22,487 nt of DNA, from NCBI GenBank assembly GCA_945874095.1, contig CAMCFM010000012.1, forward strand, positions 1 through 22,487, read 5' to 3'. Positions 8,191-16,884 of the stretch are shown piece after piece. This stretch comes from Candidatus Kuenenia stuttgartensis (lineage in GTDB: Bacteria; Planctomycetota; Planctomycetia; Isosphaerales; Isosphaeraceae). The notes below the pieces were generated by a model, which searched no databases, was not told where the DNA came from, and saw only the letters and a list, made by a program, of their open reading frames with translations. The translations under genes were made by a program, and so were the position numbers. Every line of letters starts with the position of its first letter. The stretch's first letter is position 1.

Positions 8191-9114
8191 TCAGGGTTTG
8201 GCCGTGTGCCGGGACAGGTCGTCAATCATCGTCAAAGTCGCTTCTCGAACGGATGCTTGCCAGTTAGAGCCGAAACGTGTGGCGAATTCGGATTTCTGGT
8301 AAGCGAAAGTGATTCCTCGAGAATTATTGACAATTGCTCCAAGTCCTTGTTCATCAAAGGCCACAGCAACATCGGCAGCGGTTCCGCCCTGGGCACCGTA
8401 GCCTGGCACCAGAATCCATATTCCACGCAGAACTTGCCTGAGTTCCGCCAGTTGGGCTGGCGAAGTGGCTCCAACGACGGCTCCCAGAGAGCTATATCCG
8501 CATTCACCACGGAAAGGCTCTGCCCAGTTCATCATACGGTCGGCCACATGCCTGTAAACGGGTTTACCGTCAGCGATCAGATCCTGAAATTCGCCGGCCG
8601 ATGGATTGCTCGTCCGCACCAGTAGAAAAAGCCCTGCACCGGTGTGTCTACAGCCTTGCAGGAAAGGCGTGATGCCCTCTCCGCCGAGATATGGATTGAT
8701 GGTCAGGGCATCACTGGTCCAGGCAGGGCTGGAATTTTCAGGGCCACCTTCAGGCGAGCCGACATAAGCAGTGGCATAGGCGGCGGCAGTGCTGCCGATA
8801 TCGTTGCGTTTACCGTCCATGATGACGAGTAGACCGTTTTCGCGAGCACAATTTGCGGTAGCTTCGAGAGCGATCATGCCGGTTGGGCCGAGGGCCTCAT
8901 AGAAAGCCATTTGGAATTTGACGGCTGGGACAAGCGGTGCAACCGTCCTGACCACTTCTGTGCCGAACTCCTGAACGGCTCGAACCACATCGCCCTGAAA
9001 GCTTTCGATCCAATGGGACGGGAGTTGGTCGGGCCTCGGATCGATACCGACCAGAACGGCGTTCCCCTTGGATTTTACAGACTGAGCGAGACGATCGGCG
9101 AAGTTTTGAGACAT
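8191..9114 (-). CDS. pyrF: Orotidine 5'-phosphate decarboxylase (PyrF, type 2), EC 4.1.1.23
   Basis: 307 residues from the ATG at 9112-9114 (MSQNFADRLAQ...). It decarboxylates OMP to UMP, the last step of pyrimidine synthesis. The length, with its inserts, fits the longer type-2 family rather than the ~240-aa E. coli type. Visible are the conserved VGIDPRPDQLP start (22-32), Lys66 in AVKFQ, the catalytic DGKRNDI block with Asp100, Lys102 and Asp105, and the C-terminal phosphate-binding PGYGAQGG and NNSRGI segments. An upstream in-frame start at 9171 would add 19 residues that do not look like family sequence, so 9114 is chosen. Single gene, convergent with the enolase-superfamily gene and divergent from the PPC operon. 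Confidence 0.96.
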   Translation of the reverse strand: MSQNFADRLAQSVKSKGNAVLVGIDPRPDQLPSHWIESFQGDVVRAVQEFGTEVVRTVAPLVPAVKFQMAFYEALGPTGMIALEATANCARENGLLVIMDGKRNDIGSTAAAYATAYVGSPEGGPENSSPAWTSDALTINPYLGGEGITPFLQGCRHTGAGLFLLVRTSNPSAGEFQDLIADGKPVYRHVADRMMNWAEPFRGECGYSSLGAVVGATSPAQLAELRQVLRGIWILVPGYGAQGGTAADVAVAFDEQGLGAIVNNSRGITFAYQKSEFATRFGSNWQASVREATLTMIDDLSRHTAKP

Positions 9115-9506
9115 CTGGTTTCTGCTCTTTTCAGGCCTCGTTGGATTGCACTTGAGCATGAGATCATACATGAATTGAGGAGTTTTTGGAAAGATTCAGG
9201 ATCGGGATTGCGAATGCTCTTGTTTTGCCAAAGCGGTGAAACGAGCCAGTTCTGGAAAGTTTAATATTTTTTCTTGGGTCATGGTCGACCTTTTAGATTT
9301 ACTGGAGGCTTTACGAAGAGCATTTGGGTCGTCGACCACGATAAAGTAAATGCCCGTTTCTACTTGCGTTTGATGGGGCCTGCAAGTTAGGATCTTGCTA
9401 CTACGGATCAGGAATGGGGGCCTCGAATGTTGCCAGGCGAGTACATATGAGAGTGTTCGATTGAACTGGTTGAGTGCAGGCATCTGATAGAAATCAGGAA
9501 AGGCCC
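9115..9506. other. Intergenic region between divergent pyrF and the PPC operon
   Basis: 392 bases with no convincing gene except the possible 28-residue frame. It should hold the promoters for pyrF (minus) and for the 9507-16843 operon (plus), but no confident -35/-10 pair was found. Two short dyads occur: GGTCGACC at 9283-9290 and GGTCGTCGACC at 9327-9337. A clear AGGAAAGG (9496-9503) precedes the ATG at 9507. Confidence 0.5.
9196..9282 (-). CDS. Possible 28-residue small protein
   Basis: In the 392-bp gap between pyrF and the PPC operon, the minus strand has an ATG at 9280-9282 preceded by AAAAGG six bases upstream, a better ribosome binding site than most genes here show. The product would start MTQEKILNFPELARFTALAK and end after 28 residues, with a short amphipathic look and no signal peptide or membrane segment. 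It ends about 80 nt before pyrF on the same strand, so it could be a leader or a separate tiny gene. The longer frame upstream (to 9543) does not look coding. Not recognised, and chance is a real alternative. Confidence 0.25.
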   Translation of the reverse strand: MTQEKILNFPELARFTALAKQEHSQSRS

Positions 9507-11969
9507 ATGCAGCGAAGTATCCACTTGACGCATCATCTGACACGATTGTTCCTGTTTTTGTGCCTGATTCTGGTGCAGGTTGGAACTGTTGCCGGACAAT
9601 CGCCTCTGATCGAAACCGTGTTTCCAGCTGGTGGCCAGGCAGGTCATTCAGTGGATGTGACGCTTGCGGGCAGTGGTCTTGAATCCGTTCAAACAGTACG
9701 TTGCAACGCTTCAGGACTGGTTTGCGAGCGACTGGGGCCGCTTCAATTCCGGCTTATGATACCGGAAACGACCATGCCTGGAAGCTACGACCTCTGGGCT
9801 GTCGGTGAAAAAGGCGTTAGTGCCGCACGAACATTTACGGTTGGAAACTTAACGGAGCTGACAGAGCATCAACCAAACGATTCGGCTCAATCAGCGATAC
9901 GAATTTCGCTCGATAGGACGATCAATGGCCGGATTGAAAAATCTGGAGACATGGATTTTTATCAGTTTCATGCCAAAAAGGACCAACGTATCCTGATGGA
10001 TTGCTCTGCCGAGCGGATTGACTCACGCCTCAGAGCTGTCATGGAAGTTTTCGATCGATCCGGCCGACGACTTGAAGTCAGTCGTGGATACTTTGCAAAT
10101 GACCCACTGATCGACTTTACAGCCTCTGAAGACGGGGATTACATTTTAAAAGTCCAGGATTTGACATTCAGTGGAAGTGCAGATCATATTTATCGAATCT
10201 CTATTGATACAGGGCCACGGGTGGCATTCGCCGTGCCGAGTATTGTCCAGAAAGGCAAGCCTTGCCGGATTGAATTGTATGGTTGGAATCTGGACAAGCG
10301 TAGTCTAGACGCTCCACAAACCGAGGTTAAAAAGTTTGATCGTATTTTAATCGATATTCCAGCATCATTGACGCATGAAACCACGGACATACCGGTTCTG
10401 ATGAAGCCTGCTCAGTCTGTGCTGGATGGGTTTGCATATTATTATCCGAAAAGTCAGTCGCCTTTGTTTATCGGTTTGACAGATATTTCTGTGATGGAGG
10501 ACCGAATTGATAATCATTCGCCCACCACGGCTCAGAAAATAAAATGCCCTGCGGAGGTCAGTGGCCGGCTTGAGAATGGTAACGAAAGAGACTGGTTTGC
10601 AGTGGAGATGCAGCGCGGCGAGGTCTTTTATTTTGAGGGAATGGCAGAACGGATTCAATCGCCTTTGGATTTGCAGATTGATGTATTCGACGCGTCAGGA
10701 GAGACTCGGCTGGCAAGTTATGGTAACCAGATTTCAGGCACGACAACTGCATTTCCGACGACCCATCATGATCCATCCGGGCGATTTGTCGCGCCATCCG
10801 ATGGGCTTTTTCTGATTGCAGTTCATGATTTGGCGGGCGGAATAAAAAAAGATCCGCGACGCATATACCATTTATCGGTTCGCCGAGAAGAGCCTGACTT
10901 TCACTTGCTGGCCGTGCCCCATCAACCGGAACCAGTCGGGCTGAATCTTGCCAGGGGTGGGCGTATGGCAATGGATGTGATCGCATTTCGGCAGAGAGGA
11001 TTTGACGGAGAGATCCGGGTCTCAGCGAATAAGCTACCCAACGGAGTCGAATTTCCCGAACTCTGGATTGGCCCCGGTGTGAATCAGGCAATGGCTATGA
11101 TTTCTGTGGATTCGGATACACCTTTACAGTGGACAGAATTGAAACTGAAGGGCGAGGCTAAGAGCCTTGGTGAGCGTAAGTTAAAAATGGGAACCATTGT
11201 TCGTTCTGGTACGCCGAATGGATGGGGACGAATTGTATCTCAGGCTCCAATGGCAATAACAACGGATGCTCCTCTCAGGATCACGGCAGATGCTCACGAG
11301 CCATTAAAACATCAGCTATACGGGACTCTGAAGCCCAGGCATTCACCGGGCAGCGCCGTCGATGTGGCGGTGACCATAGAACGGCGCGACAAAGGACATC
11401 AATCGCCTGTGAGGTTGATTGGAGCGGGTCTTCCAGAGTTGATTGCAAACCAGACATCGACCATTCCGGCAGATCAATCCAAAGGATTTCTCAGCTTTTA
11501 TCTGCCGCCCAACCTGCCTGTTGGCCGATACTCTTTTGTGGTAGAGGCCGAGACGACGATACCGTCGAGCGATCCGAAAAAGCCTGAGAAAACCGTGGTG
11601 TATAGCAATCCCGTAAGTATCGATGTTCAGCCTTCGGCGTTTGTCGTGGAGGCAGATCCGTTTGCTGTGAAGAGGGCAAAGCGGGGCGAGACGATACAAA
11701 TTGCATATCGTTCGCAGCGTCGTAACGGATTTATTGGTAAGATGCATACGGAGATCGCCATGCCTGGGCTGATCACCGATGTCACTGGCCTCAGAGGTCG
11801 CGGTGAAACCTTTGTGGGGCCGACCAGCAAAGGGTCGATCCAGATCATTGTCAACGATGATGCTCCGCTGGGAAAAGTGCAATTCCTTCGGCTACTCACT
11901 GTGGGAGTGGTGGAAGATGAGCCGATCTATCAGGGTAGCAGTTTTCTTAATCTGGAAATTGTGGAGTGA
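9507..11969 (+). CDS. Secreted PPC-domain protein (paralogue of the 2779-4980 product)
   Basis: 820 residues from the ATG at 9507, chosen because AGGA (9496-9499) is 7 nt upstream and the product starts with a normal signal peptide (MQRSIHLTHHLTR, hydrophobic LFLFLCLILVQVG, then VAGQS). A GTG at 9474 would only lengthen the n-region. An IPT/Ig-like domain (33-112, FPAGGQAG...VTLAGSGLES) follows. The first PPC-like domain (about 120-233) contains GDMDFYQF and HIYRISI; the second (about 332-459) contains ERDWFAVEM and RIYHLSV. The C-terminal 360 residues are beta-rich Ig-like sequence. No catalytic motif was seen. Same domain order as the minus-strand PPC protein, so the two are paralogues. It heads the operon; the next gene starts 4 bp after its stop, suggesting coupled translation. 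Likely an exported binding or scaffold protein. Confidence 0.88.
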   Translation: MQRSIHLTHHLTRLFLFLCLILVQVGTVAGQSPLIETVFPAGGQAGHSVDVTLAGSGLESVQTVRCNASGLVCERLGPLQFRLMIPETTMPGSYDLWAVGEKGVSAARTFTVGNLTELTEHQPNDSAQSAIRISLDRTINGRIEKSGDMDFYQFHAKKDQRILMDCSAERIDSRLRAVMEVFDRSGRRLEVSRGYFANDPLIDFTASEDGDYILKVQDLTFSGSADHIYRISIDTGPRVAFAVPSIVQKGKPCRIELYGWNLDKRSLDAPQTEVKKFDRILIDIPASLTHETTDIPVLMKPAQSVLDGFAYYYPKSQSPLFIGLTDISVMEDRIDNHSPTTAQKIKCPAEVSGRLENGNERDWFAVEMQRGEVFYFEGMAERIQSPLDLQIDVFDASGETRLASYGNQISGTTTAFPTTHHDPSGRFVAPSDGLFLIAVHDLAGGIKKDPRRIYHLSVRREEPDFHLLAVPHQPEPVGLNLARGGRMAMDVIAFRQRGFDGEIRVSANKLPNGVEFPELWIGPGVNQAMAMISVDSDTPLQWTELKLKGEAKSLGERKLKMGTIVRSGTPNGWGRIVSQAPMAITTDAPLRITADAHEPLKHQLYGTLKPRHSPGSAVDVAVTIERRDKGHQSPVRLIGAGLPELIANQTSTIPADQSKGFLSFYLPPNLPVGRYSFVVEAETTIPSSDPKKPEKTVVYSNPVSIDVQPSAFVVEADPFAVKRAKRGETIQIAYRSQRRNGFIGKMHTEIAMPGLITDVTGLRGRGETFVGPTSKGSIQIIVNDDAPLGKVQFLRLLTVGVVEDEPIYQGSSFLNLEIVE

Positions 11970-11973
11970 CCAA

Positions 11974-14223
11974 ATGACGCTGAACCATCAAAAAACCGGT
12001 CTGAAACCTCTGTTGTGGTTGTTGGTTTGCAGCATCACAATTCTTGGTACACCTTTAAAAGCTGATGAGTCACAAGCCGTTAAAATTCGATTCAGTACCG
12101 AAGTGGTTCCATTATTGACACGTTTGGGCTGCAATGGTGGTGGCTGTCATGGCAAATCGACAGGCCAGAATGGGTTCAGGCTTTCTTTGCTGGGATTCGA
12201 GCCTGATGTGGATTATCAGTCGTTGGTGAACGAGGCGCGGGGGCGGCGAATTTTCCCTGCAGCACCCGAAAAAAGTCTGATTCTGCTCAAAGCGACGGCA
12301 CGAATCCCGCACGGGGGAGGTCGATTGCTGGACGAATCCAGTGACGATTATCGGATTCTGAAGGGCTGGATCGAGCAGGGAGCTATTGGGCCTCAGTCAA
12401 ATGATCCTCAGCTTGTACGCATTGAATTAACGCCCCAAGGGCAGATCCTGAAGAGCAAGTCCGCCCAACAATTACACGTAAAAGCGTACTTTTCCGATGG
12501 GACGACACGTGATGTGACCCGGCAGACATTATATCAGTCGAATGAGCCAGGTATTGCCACAGTGGATTCCAACGGAAAAGTATTAACGACGTCACAGGCT
12601 GGGATTGTTGCTGTGATGGCCCGGTTTAATGATCAGATCGCAACTTTTCAGGCGGTGGTTCCATTCGTTCAGGATGATTTGAAAATCAAGGCTGTCCAGA
12701 CGAAACTGGATGAGGTTGAAAAGCATCTGGGAAACTCTCCTGCGGACTTGTATTTAATGCAACAATGGAGAAAGCTCGGCGTGGTTCCGTCTGGAGCAGC
12801 TGACGACCAAACATTTCTCCGCCGGGCAATGATTGATATTTGTGGAACTTTGCCCACTCCAGATGAAATCGCCCAATATTCCCTAGATAAATCACCGAAT
12901 AAACGGGCCAGACTGATTGACAGATTGCTTGAACGGCCGGAATATGCAAGTTTTTTTGCATTAAAGTGGGCCGAGATTCTGCAAAATCGAGGGGCAGGAT
13001 ATTCCACCAGTTTGCAAAGGCCTGGAACAACTTTGTTCGCAGGCTGGATCAGGGATTCACTGGCTTCGAATAAGCCATATGATCAGTTCGTTTCAGAGAT
13101 TCTTACCGCAAGTGGACGTCAATATGAGAATCCGCCTGCCATTTGGTATCGCTCCGTGAGGAAGTCGCCCGACTATGTGGAATCCGTGGCTCAGGCTTTT
13201 CTTGGTGTTCGAATCCAATGTGCACAATGCCACCACCATCCGACTGAAAGCTGGAGTCAGGCGGATTATTTTGGTCTAGCCGCCGTTTTTTCCAGAGTCG
13301 GTCGTAAGGGCGGTTTTGCGGACGCCGAAGTACCCACGGATGAAACGATTTACCTTGCCGAACGAGGTGATGTGATTCATCCCCGAACTGGGGAAGTGCT
13401 CAAGCCTCGTCCTCTGGGTGGTCCTGAATTCAAGATGGGCGTTCAGGACGATCCAAGAATCAGTTTGGCACGATGGATATCCGACCCAAAGAACCCCTAT
13501 TTTGCCAAAACGATGGCGAATCGGATGTGGTCGCACTTCATGGGCAGAGGAATTGTGCATCCTCTGGACGACTCTCGCAGCACGAATCCTCCCAGTAATC
13601 CGTTGCTTCTGGAAGCACTTGCAAAGGAATTTACAGCGAGCGGCTATGATAACAAACAGCTCATTCGTATGATCACCACCAGTTACGCCTATGGACTTGC
13701 GTCAGCACCAAACGACTGGAATTCAGGTGACACACAGGCTTTCTCGCGGTTTTATATGCGGCGGTTGACTGCGGAGACATTGCTGGATGGAATCAGCCAG
13801 ATTCTCGACGTGCCGACAGATTTTCCGGGCTTGCCACCCGGCACTCGGTCCATTGATTTGCCAGACGAAAATGTGGCGGCACAATTTCTTGACGTATTCG
13901 GCCGACCAGCACGCATGACGGCGTGTGAATGTGAGCGAGTGGATGCCCCTGCCCTCCACCAGGCTCTGGAGCTTGTGAACTCGTCTGAAATTCAGAGGAA
14001 GCTGACGGCTGAGACGGGATATGCCAAGCGGCTTTCCAGCGGCAAAAAATCTGCTGAGGAACGTGTCACGGAGGCATTCTTGCGAGTCCTGGCACGGCCG
14101 CCCCGTGATCAGGAATTAAAGGCTGCTGCGGATTTCTTGAAATCTGAGCCGGATCTTGTGGAAGCCTGTCGGACTTTGCTTTGGTCGCTGATGGCGACAA
14201 ACGAATTTCTGTTCAATCATTGA
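11974..14223 (+). CDS. DUF1549/DUF1553 (PSCyt2/PSD1) secreted protein with N-terminal heme-like motif and Big_2 domain
   Basis: 749 residues from the ATG at 11974, with GGAG 8-9 nt upstream; the frame extends back to 11779 but that part overlaps the PPC gene. A signal peptide (about 1-30, ending PLKA) is followed by a cytochrome-like region with CNGGGCH (Cys53, Cys58, His59), a CX4CH spacing. A bacterial Ig-like (Big_2) domain lies at about 147-230 (AYFSDGTTRDVT...ATVDSNGKV). The DUF1549 region (about 250-445) ends with CAQCHHHP (416-423), a classical CXXCH. The DUF1553 region (about 495-745) starts ARWISDPKNPYFAKTMANR. These domains are typical of planctomycete secreted proteins of unknown role. 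Two possible heme sites suggest a periplasmic redox function, but that is inference. Followed after 11 nt by the DUF1501 gene, its usual partner. Confidence 0.93.
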   Translation: MTLNHQKTGLKPLLWLLVCSITILGTPLKADESQAVKIRFSTEVVPLLTRLGCNGGGCHGKSTGQNGFRLSLLGFEPDVDYQSLVNEARGRRIFPAAPEKSLILLKATARIPHGGGRLLDESSDDYRILKGWIEQGAIGPQSNDPQLVRIELTPQGQILKSKSAQQLHVKAYFSDGTTRDVTRQTLYQSNEPGIATVDSNGKVLTTSQAGIVAVMARFNDQIATFQAVVPFVQDDLKIKAVQTKLDEVEKHLGNSPADLYLMQQWRKLGVVPSGAADDQTFLRRAMIDICGTLPTPDEIAQYSLDKSPNKRARLIDRLLERPEYASFFALKWAEILQNRGAGYSTSLQRPGTTLFAGWIRDSLASNKPYDQFVSEILTASGRQYENPPAIWYRSVRKSPDYVESVAQAFLGVRIQCAQCHHHPTESWSQADYFGLAAVFSRVGRKGGFADAEVPTDETIYLAERGDVIHPRTGEVLKPRPLGGPEFKMGVQDDPRISLARWISDPKNPYFAKTMANRMWSHFMGRGIVHPLDDSRSTNPPSNPLLLEALAKEFTASGYDNKQLIRMITTSYAYGLASAPNDWNSGDTQAFSRFYMRRLTAETLLDGISQILDVPTDFPGLPPGTRSIDLPDENVAAQFLDVFGRPARMTACECERVDAPALHQALELVNSSEIQRKLTAETGYAKRLSSGKKSAEERVTEAFLRVLARPPRDQELKAAADFLKSEPDLVEACRTLLWSLMATNEFLFNH

Positions 14224-14234
14224 GGCTTTTGTCC

Positions 14235-15563
14235 ATGCTGCACATGAATGGCAAGTCATTTCAGAACTGCGAAGGCCTGACCCGTCGTAACTTTATGCAA
14301 ATCGGAGTGCCCGGACTGGGGCTGACGCTTTCCGAACTTTTGAGGCGTGAATCGCGAGCGTCGGAGGTTGGGAAATCTGCGAGCAAGAAGTCGATCATCG
14401 TATTCTGGACCGATGGAGGTATCAGCCAGCAGGATACCTACGATCTCAAGCCTGATGCACCTGCGGAGTATCGTGGAAACTATAAGCCGATCGCAACCTC
14501 GGTGCCGGGTGTTCAGCTCGGTGAACGGCTTGCCAGGCAGGCGAAAGTCATGCATAAGTTGTCGGTGGTTCGTTCCGTGCATCATGAAAACGGGATTCAC
14601 GCGCCTTCCGCTCACTGGATGCTGACCGGGCACTTTGGACCGACTTTGGCACGAAATGCAGCCCAGAAGCCTTCTTTCGGCTCCGTGATTTCAAAATCCA
14701 TGGGACCCCTCAAGCCACCCATGCCAGCTTATGTGACGATCCCCAAATCCGAAGCATTTGGCTATCAGGGTGCTGTTTACCTTGGTAAAGCCTATAATCC
14801 ATTCGAAGTTGGGGCGGATCCAAATGCTGCCGATTTCAAGGTCCCGAACCTCTCGCTTCCCAGCGGTCTGACATCGAAAAGTGTCGATTCCCGGCGCAAT
14901 CTTGTGAAAACGTTCGACCTTATGCGGCGGGATATTTTCGAAAGTGGCGTGATGGAAGGGCTTGATACCTTCAAATCGCAGGCTCTGGAGATGGTTTCAG
15001 GCGAGGAGATGCGAAAGGCTTTTGATATGGGTCTGGAATCAGCGGCTTTGCGAGACAGATACGGCAGGCATCGCTATGGCCAGAGCGCATTGCTGGCACG
15101 GCGATTGGTCGAGGCTGGTGCCAGATGCGTGAATATCAATACCGGCAACTGGGATCATCATAACGACATTGTAAAAGGGCTTGACGAGCACCTTCCACCG
15201 CTGGATCGTGCGATTGCCGCATTGGTTCAAGATCTTGACGAACGTGGGATGCTTGATGACGTGATTGTCTATTGTGTCGGCGAATTCGGGCGGACTCCGC
15301 GGATGAATGGGAATGCCGGGCGCGACCACTGGGCGGATTGTTTTAGCGTACTCCTGGCGGGTGGAGGCATTGAAGGCGGCCGCGTTGTGGGCTCGAGCGA
15401 GAAATGGGGCGGTGGAGTGGCCCAGCGGCTGGTGACACCTCAGGATCTTTTGGCCACGATTTATCATTTGCTCGGAATTCCTCTCGATACTGCTTATAAT
15501 GACGCCAGCGGACGGCCTGTGCCCATCACTTCGGGATCACCCATCAAGGAGCTTTTCGGATGA
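14235..15563 (+). CDS. DUF1501 family protein (Tat-exported, alkaline-phosphatase/sulfatase-like fold)
   Basis: 442 residues from the ATG at 14235 (GAGG at 14222-14225, 9 nt upstream); an ATG at 14244 is also possible, and the frame back to 14181 overlaps the preceding gene. The N-terminus carries a twin-arginine-like motif, LTRRNFMQIG (15-24), followed by a hydrophobic stretch. The family blocks are clear: FWTDGGISQQDTYDLKPDAP (57-76), IATSVPGVQLGERLARQA (86-103), the His-rich VHHENGIHAPSAHWMLTGH (115-133) and, near the end, GEFGRTPRMN...GRDHW. DUF1501 proteins are distantly related to the sulfatase/alkaline phosphatase superfamily. The substrate is unknown. The stop overlaps the next ATG by 4 bp (ATGA), so the two are probably translated together. 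Confidence 0.93.
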   Translation: MLHMNGKSFQNCEGLTRRNFMQIGVPGLGLTLSELLRRESRASEVGKSASKKSIIVFWTDGGISQQDTYDLKPDAPAEYRGNYKPIATSVPGVQLGERLARQAKVMHKLSVVRSVHHENGIHAPSAHWMLTGHFGPTLARNAAQKPSFGSVISKSMGPLKPPMPAYVTIPKSEAFGYQGAVYLGKAYNPFEVGADPNAADFKVPNLSLPSGLTSKSVDSRRNLVKTFDLMRRDIFESGVMEGLDTFKSQALEMVSGEEMRKAFDMGLESAALRDRYGRHRYGQSALLARRLVEAGARCVNINTGNWDHHNDIVKGLDEHLPPLDRAIAALVQDLDERGMLDDVIVYCVGEFGRTPRMNGNAGRDHWADCFSVLLAGGGIEGGRVVGSSEKWGGGVAQRLVTPQDLLATIYHLLGIPLDTAYNDASGRPVPITSGSPIKELFG

Positions 15564-16843
15564 TTTTCAATCGCAGGGATTTTCTCGGAACACTTGCCGC
15601 AACCAGCTCTGGCAGCCTATTCCTGCCTGAAATTCATGCGGAAGAATTGGCACAAACACTTCGTAAAAAATTGGCTGTGATCACAACAGAATGGCGATAT
15701 CATTCGCATGCCTGGCACATGGCCGAGCGGTTTCTTGTCGGTTATCCGATCAACGGACGCTGGCATCGACCTGCGTTTGATGTCGTCTCGGCATATGTGG
15801 ATCAGTTCCCGGAGAAGGATCTGGCTCGCAAGCGATCCTCAGAATTTGGATTTAAGATTTATCCCTCCATTGCAGAGGCTTTGCGGTGTGGAGGCGATAA
15901 AATGGCTGTCGATGCCGTGCTGATTATTGGCGAGCACGGAGATTATCCGAAAACTGAATTCGAACAGACGAAATATCCGCGATATGAATTTTTTAAACAG
16001 GTGACGGATATCTATCGTAAGGATGGCAAAACGGCGCCTGTGTTTAATGACAAGCATCTCTCCTGGAAATGGGAGTGGGCCAAAGAGATGGTCGACATTT
16101 CTCGCGAACTGAATTTCGCATTCTGTGCAGGTTCATCGTTACCCGTCACATGGAGGATGCCTGCGATTGAAATGCCACTTGGGCAAGAGGTTGAGGAGTT
16201 GATGTCGGTTGCCATCGGTGGGATTGACAGTTACGACTTTCATGCACTCGAGGTGATTCAATGCATGGCGGAGCGCAGGCGAGGTGGAGAGACGGGCGTG
16301 GCCTCCATGCAGGCTCTCAGGGGCGAAGCTGTCTGGAAGGCTATGGAAACAGGCAGTTGGGAAAAAGGCGGCTGGAATCCCCGGCTTTTTGAAGCGTGCC
16401 TGACACGCAGTCATACACTGGCCCAGCCTGAGTCGTTCAGTGACCGGTTCCCGACATTGGCCCAGATGCGCGAGTGGGTCAAGGATCCGATTGCATATCG
16501 ATTTGATTACAACGACGGCACAAAGGCCACCATGCTGCTGATGAATGGACTGGTTGGTGATTTCACATTCGCTGCCAAGCTCAAGAATCAGGATGAACCA
16601 CTATCCACCCTGTTCCACCTGCCTCCGAATCCGAATGTTGTCTACTCGGCTGCATTAATGTCGAAGGCTGAGGAAACTTTCGTGAATCATAAGTCGCCTT
16701 ATCCAATCGAGCGTACGCTTTTGACGAGCGGGCTTGTGGAAGCAGCCGTGCGTTCGCTGGGGAGAGGCCAGAAGCGTTTGCCAACCCCATATCTGGACAT
16801 CCGTTACCAGCCCAACCGTGAATCAACATTTGCGAGAGCTTGA
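15560..16843 (+). CDS. Tat-exported protein of unknown function, Gfo/Idh/MocA-like fold suspected
   Basis: 427 residues. It begins MIFNRRDFLG, a good twin-arginine signal (RRDFLGTLAATSSGSLFL). The family is not one I can name from domain motifs. The central layout resembles Gfo/Idh/MocA oxidoreductases: a first strand KLAVITTEWRYHSHAWH (37-53), a second strand DAVLIIGEHGDYP (118-130), then APVFNDKHLSWKWEWAKEM (159-177) ending in GSSLPVTWR (191-199). This matches the K-P-V-x-x-D/E-K-P-L...GSS-x-R spacing of that family. The GxGxxG dinucleotide loop is missing, so it may not bind NAD(P) normally. The C-terminal half (200-427) is unassigned. Translationally coupled to DUF1501 (ATGA at 15560-15563) and last in the operon. 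The fold assignment is inference. Confidence 0.85.
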   Translation: MIFNRRDFLGTLAATSSGSLFLPEIHAEELAQTLRKKLAVITTEWRYHSHAWHMAERFLVGYPINGRWHRPAFDVVSAYVDQFPEKDLARKRSSEFGFKIYPSIAEALRCGGDKMAVDAVLIIGEHGDYPKTEFEQTKYPRYEFFKQVTDIYRKDGKTAPVFNDKHLSWKWEWAKEMVDISRELNFAFCAGSSLPVTWRMPAIEMPLGQEVEELMSVAIGGIDSYDFHALEVIQCMAERRRGGETGVASMQALRGEAVWKAMETGSWEKGGWNPRLFEACLTRSHTLAQPESFSDRFPTLAQMREWVKDPIAYRFDYNDGTKATMLLMNGLVGDFTFAAKLKNQDEPLSTLFHLPPNPNVVYSAALMSKAEETFVNHKSPYPIERTLLTSGLVEAAVRSLGRGQKRLPTPYLDIRYQPNRESTFARA

Positions 16844-16884
16844 TCTCTGGATTTGACAACTCTGAATGTCTAATCCTTGCCTGC

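Noticed and set aside
8911..9264. 117-residue plus-strand frame opposite pyrF
   Set aside because: Antisense to the conserved N-terminal part of pyrF and to the gap; no support.
10558..11091. 177-residue minus-strand frame inside the second PPC gene
   Set aside because: Antisense to PPC-domain sequence, composition unlike a protein, no start signal.
11779..11973. Upstream extension of the DUF1549/DUF1553 gene
   Set aside because: Overlaps the end of the PPC gene by almost 200 bp and lacks a signal peptide; the ATG at 11974 has both a ribosome site and a signal peptide.
16853..16858. Perfect TTGACA as -35 of the hydroxybutyrate operon
   Set aside because: No acceptable -10 at 16-18 nt; the nearest TAATCC is only 12 nt away, so it was not called as a promoter.
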